From NCBI GenBank assembly GCA_021152595.1, contig JAGKVC010000085.1, positions 1-13,595 of the forward strand: DNA of 13,595 bases, in the 5' to 3' direction. The notes beneath the pieces were generated by a model. It made no database searches and was not told the origin of the DNA. It saw nothing but the letters and a program-made list of their open reading frames with translations. The position numbers and the translations under genes are program-made. Positions 13,310-13,595 of this stretch are shown here, in pieces. Within the stretch, counting starts at the first letter, position 1, and each line of letters begins with the position of its first letter. The stretch comes from Clostridia bacterium (lineage in GTDB: Bacteria > Bacillota > Clostridia > Oscillospirales > Ruminococcaceae).

Positions 13310-13595
13310 TCAGTCAGCTTCACGCTTCGGCATTTTCGGCATTGCTTTCGTCACAGCCTCGCAGCAGTGCAGATCATTCTTTTTCAACGCATGAGAGTAA
13401 ATCCTCAGGGTGACATCCGGTCTGGCGTGTCCTGCTCGCTTGGCAGCGTCAGCAATGCTGATCCCTGCCTGAAGCTGAAGGCTAACCGATGTATGACGGA
13501 ACATATGAGGATGGATTTTTTGCAGCCCGTGTTTCTTGGTAAAGCTGTTCAGAAACGATCGCACAGTATCCGGATTGATACAGCCGCCGTATCGT
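13310..13595 (-). CDS. Tyrosine site-specific recombinase (integrase), C-terminal fragment
   Basis: About 95 C-terminal codons are visible. The frame stays open to the right window edge (upstream residues read RYGGCINPDT), so the GTG at 13564 is not the real start. Catalytic landmarks of the phage-integrase family are present: H-x-x-R in HPHMFRHT, a second His in AGHARPDVT, and the nucleophile Tyr in LRIYSHAL. The protein ends about 25 residues after the Tyr with a Lys/Pro/Met-rich tail (AMPKMPKREAD). This form is typical of integrative-element integrases of Firmicutes (Tn916/ICE or prophage type) rather than XerC/D, though the fragment does not settle it. The mobile element it serves would lie to the right, outside the window. 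Confidence 0.87.
   Translation of the reverse strand, partial: RYGGCINPDTVRSFLNSFTKKHGLQKIHPHMFRHTSVSLQLQAGISIADAAKRAGHARPDVTLRIYSHALKKNDLHCCEAVTKAMPKMPKREAD

Noticed and set aside
1..13595. CRISPR arrays, tRNA or rRNA genes, insertion sequences
   Set aside because: No regularly spaced repeats, no cloverleaf-like or rRNA-like stretches and no transposase motifs were seen on either strand.

Overview
The window looks like chromosome from a Gram-positive, cellulosome-type Ruminococcus (Oscillospiraceae/Ruminococcaceae). The grounds are a secreted protein ending in a type I dockerin, a TipAS-type MerR regulator, a DUF3048 lipoprotein and a complete sortase-assembled pilus operon. Genes have strong AGGAGG-like ribosome sites and consensus sigma-A promoters with 17-bp spacers. 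The genus is inferred from protein families and base composition; no rRNA or tRNA is present to fix it.

Layout. (1) Bases 1-1485 hold the 3' end of a probable clan-D glycosidase (alpha-galactosidase-like), followed 25 bp later by a membrane-anchored metallophosphoesterase. They end at a bidirectional terminator shared with the convergent next gene. (2) Bases 1563-2291 (minus) encode a secreted Cys/His CHAP/NlpC-like protein with a C-terminal dockerin. (3) It is divergent from a merR-tipAS gene (2501-3238), whose promoter has the 19-bp spacer and dyad typical of MerR autoregulation. (4) A 295-bp AT-rich gap carries a terminator, a pair of direct repeats spaced 21 bp apart that resemble a LytTR response-regulator site, and a consensus promoter. 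(5) Bases 3534-11812 are a six-gene pilus operon: signal peptidase I, a large tip adhesin (LPNTG), the major backbone pilin (LPATG), class C sortase, a small basal pilin (LIQTG) and a second, class B-like sortase. A second bidirectional terminator, using the same stem sequence as the first, closes it. (6) Bases 11888-13015 (minus) encode a DUF3048 lipoprotein with its own promoter. (7) The right edge holds the C-terminal catalytic end of a tyrosine integrase (minus), which suggests that a mobile element starts there.

How the pilus genes should work together: the signal peptidase processes the precursors, the class C sortase polymerises LPATG pilin through its pilin lysine and caps it with the LPNTG tip protein, and the basal LIQTG pilin plus the class B-like sortase attach the shaft to peptidoglycan. 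The gene order and the three different sorting signals fit this division of labour.

The most interesting signals are: (a) a CHAP-like fold in the tip protein whose catalytic Cys and His positions are Asn and Arg, suggesting an enzyme turned binding module; (b) a backbone-pilin D1-like domain nested inside the tip protein's C-terminal isopeptide (Spy0128/FctA-like) domain; (c) the LytTR-like tandem repeat in front of the pilus promoter; (d) a perfect 12-bp GC-rich hairpin without a U-tract between the major pilin and its sortase; (e) the LIQTG signal paired with a second sortase.
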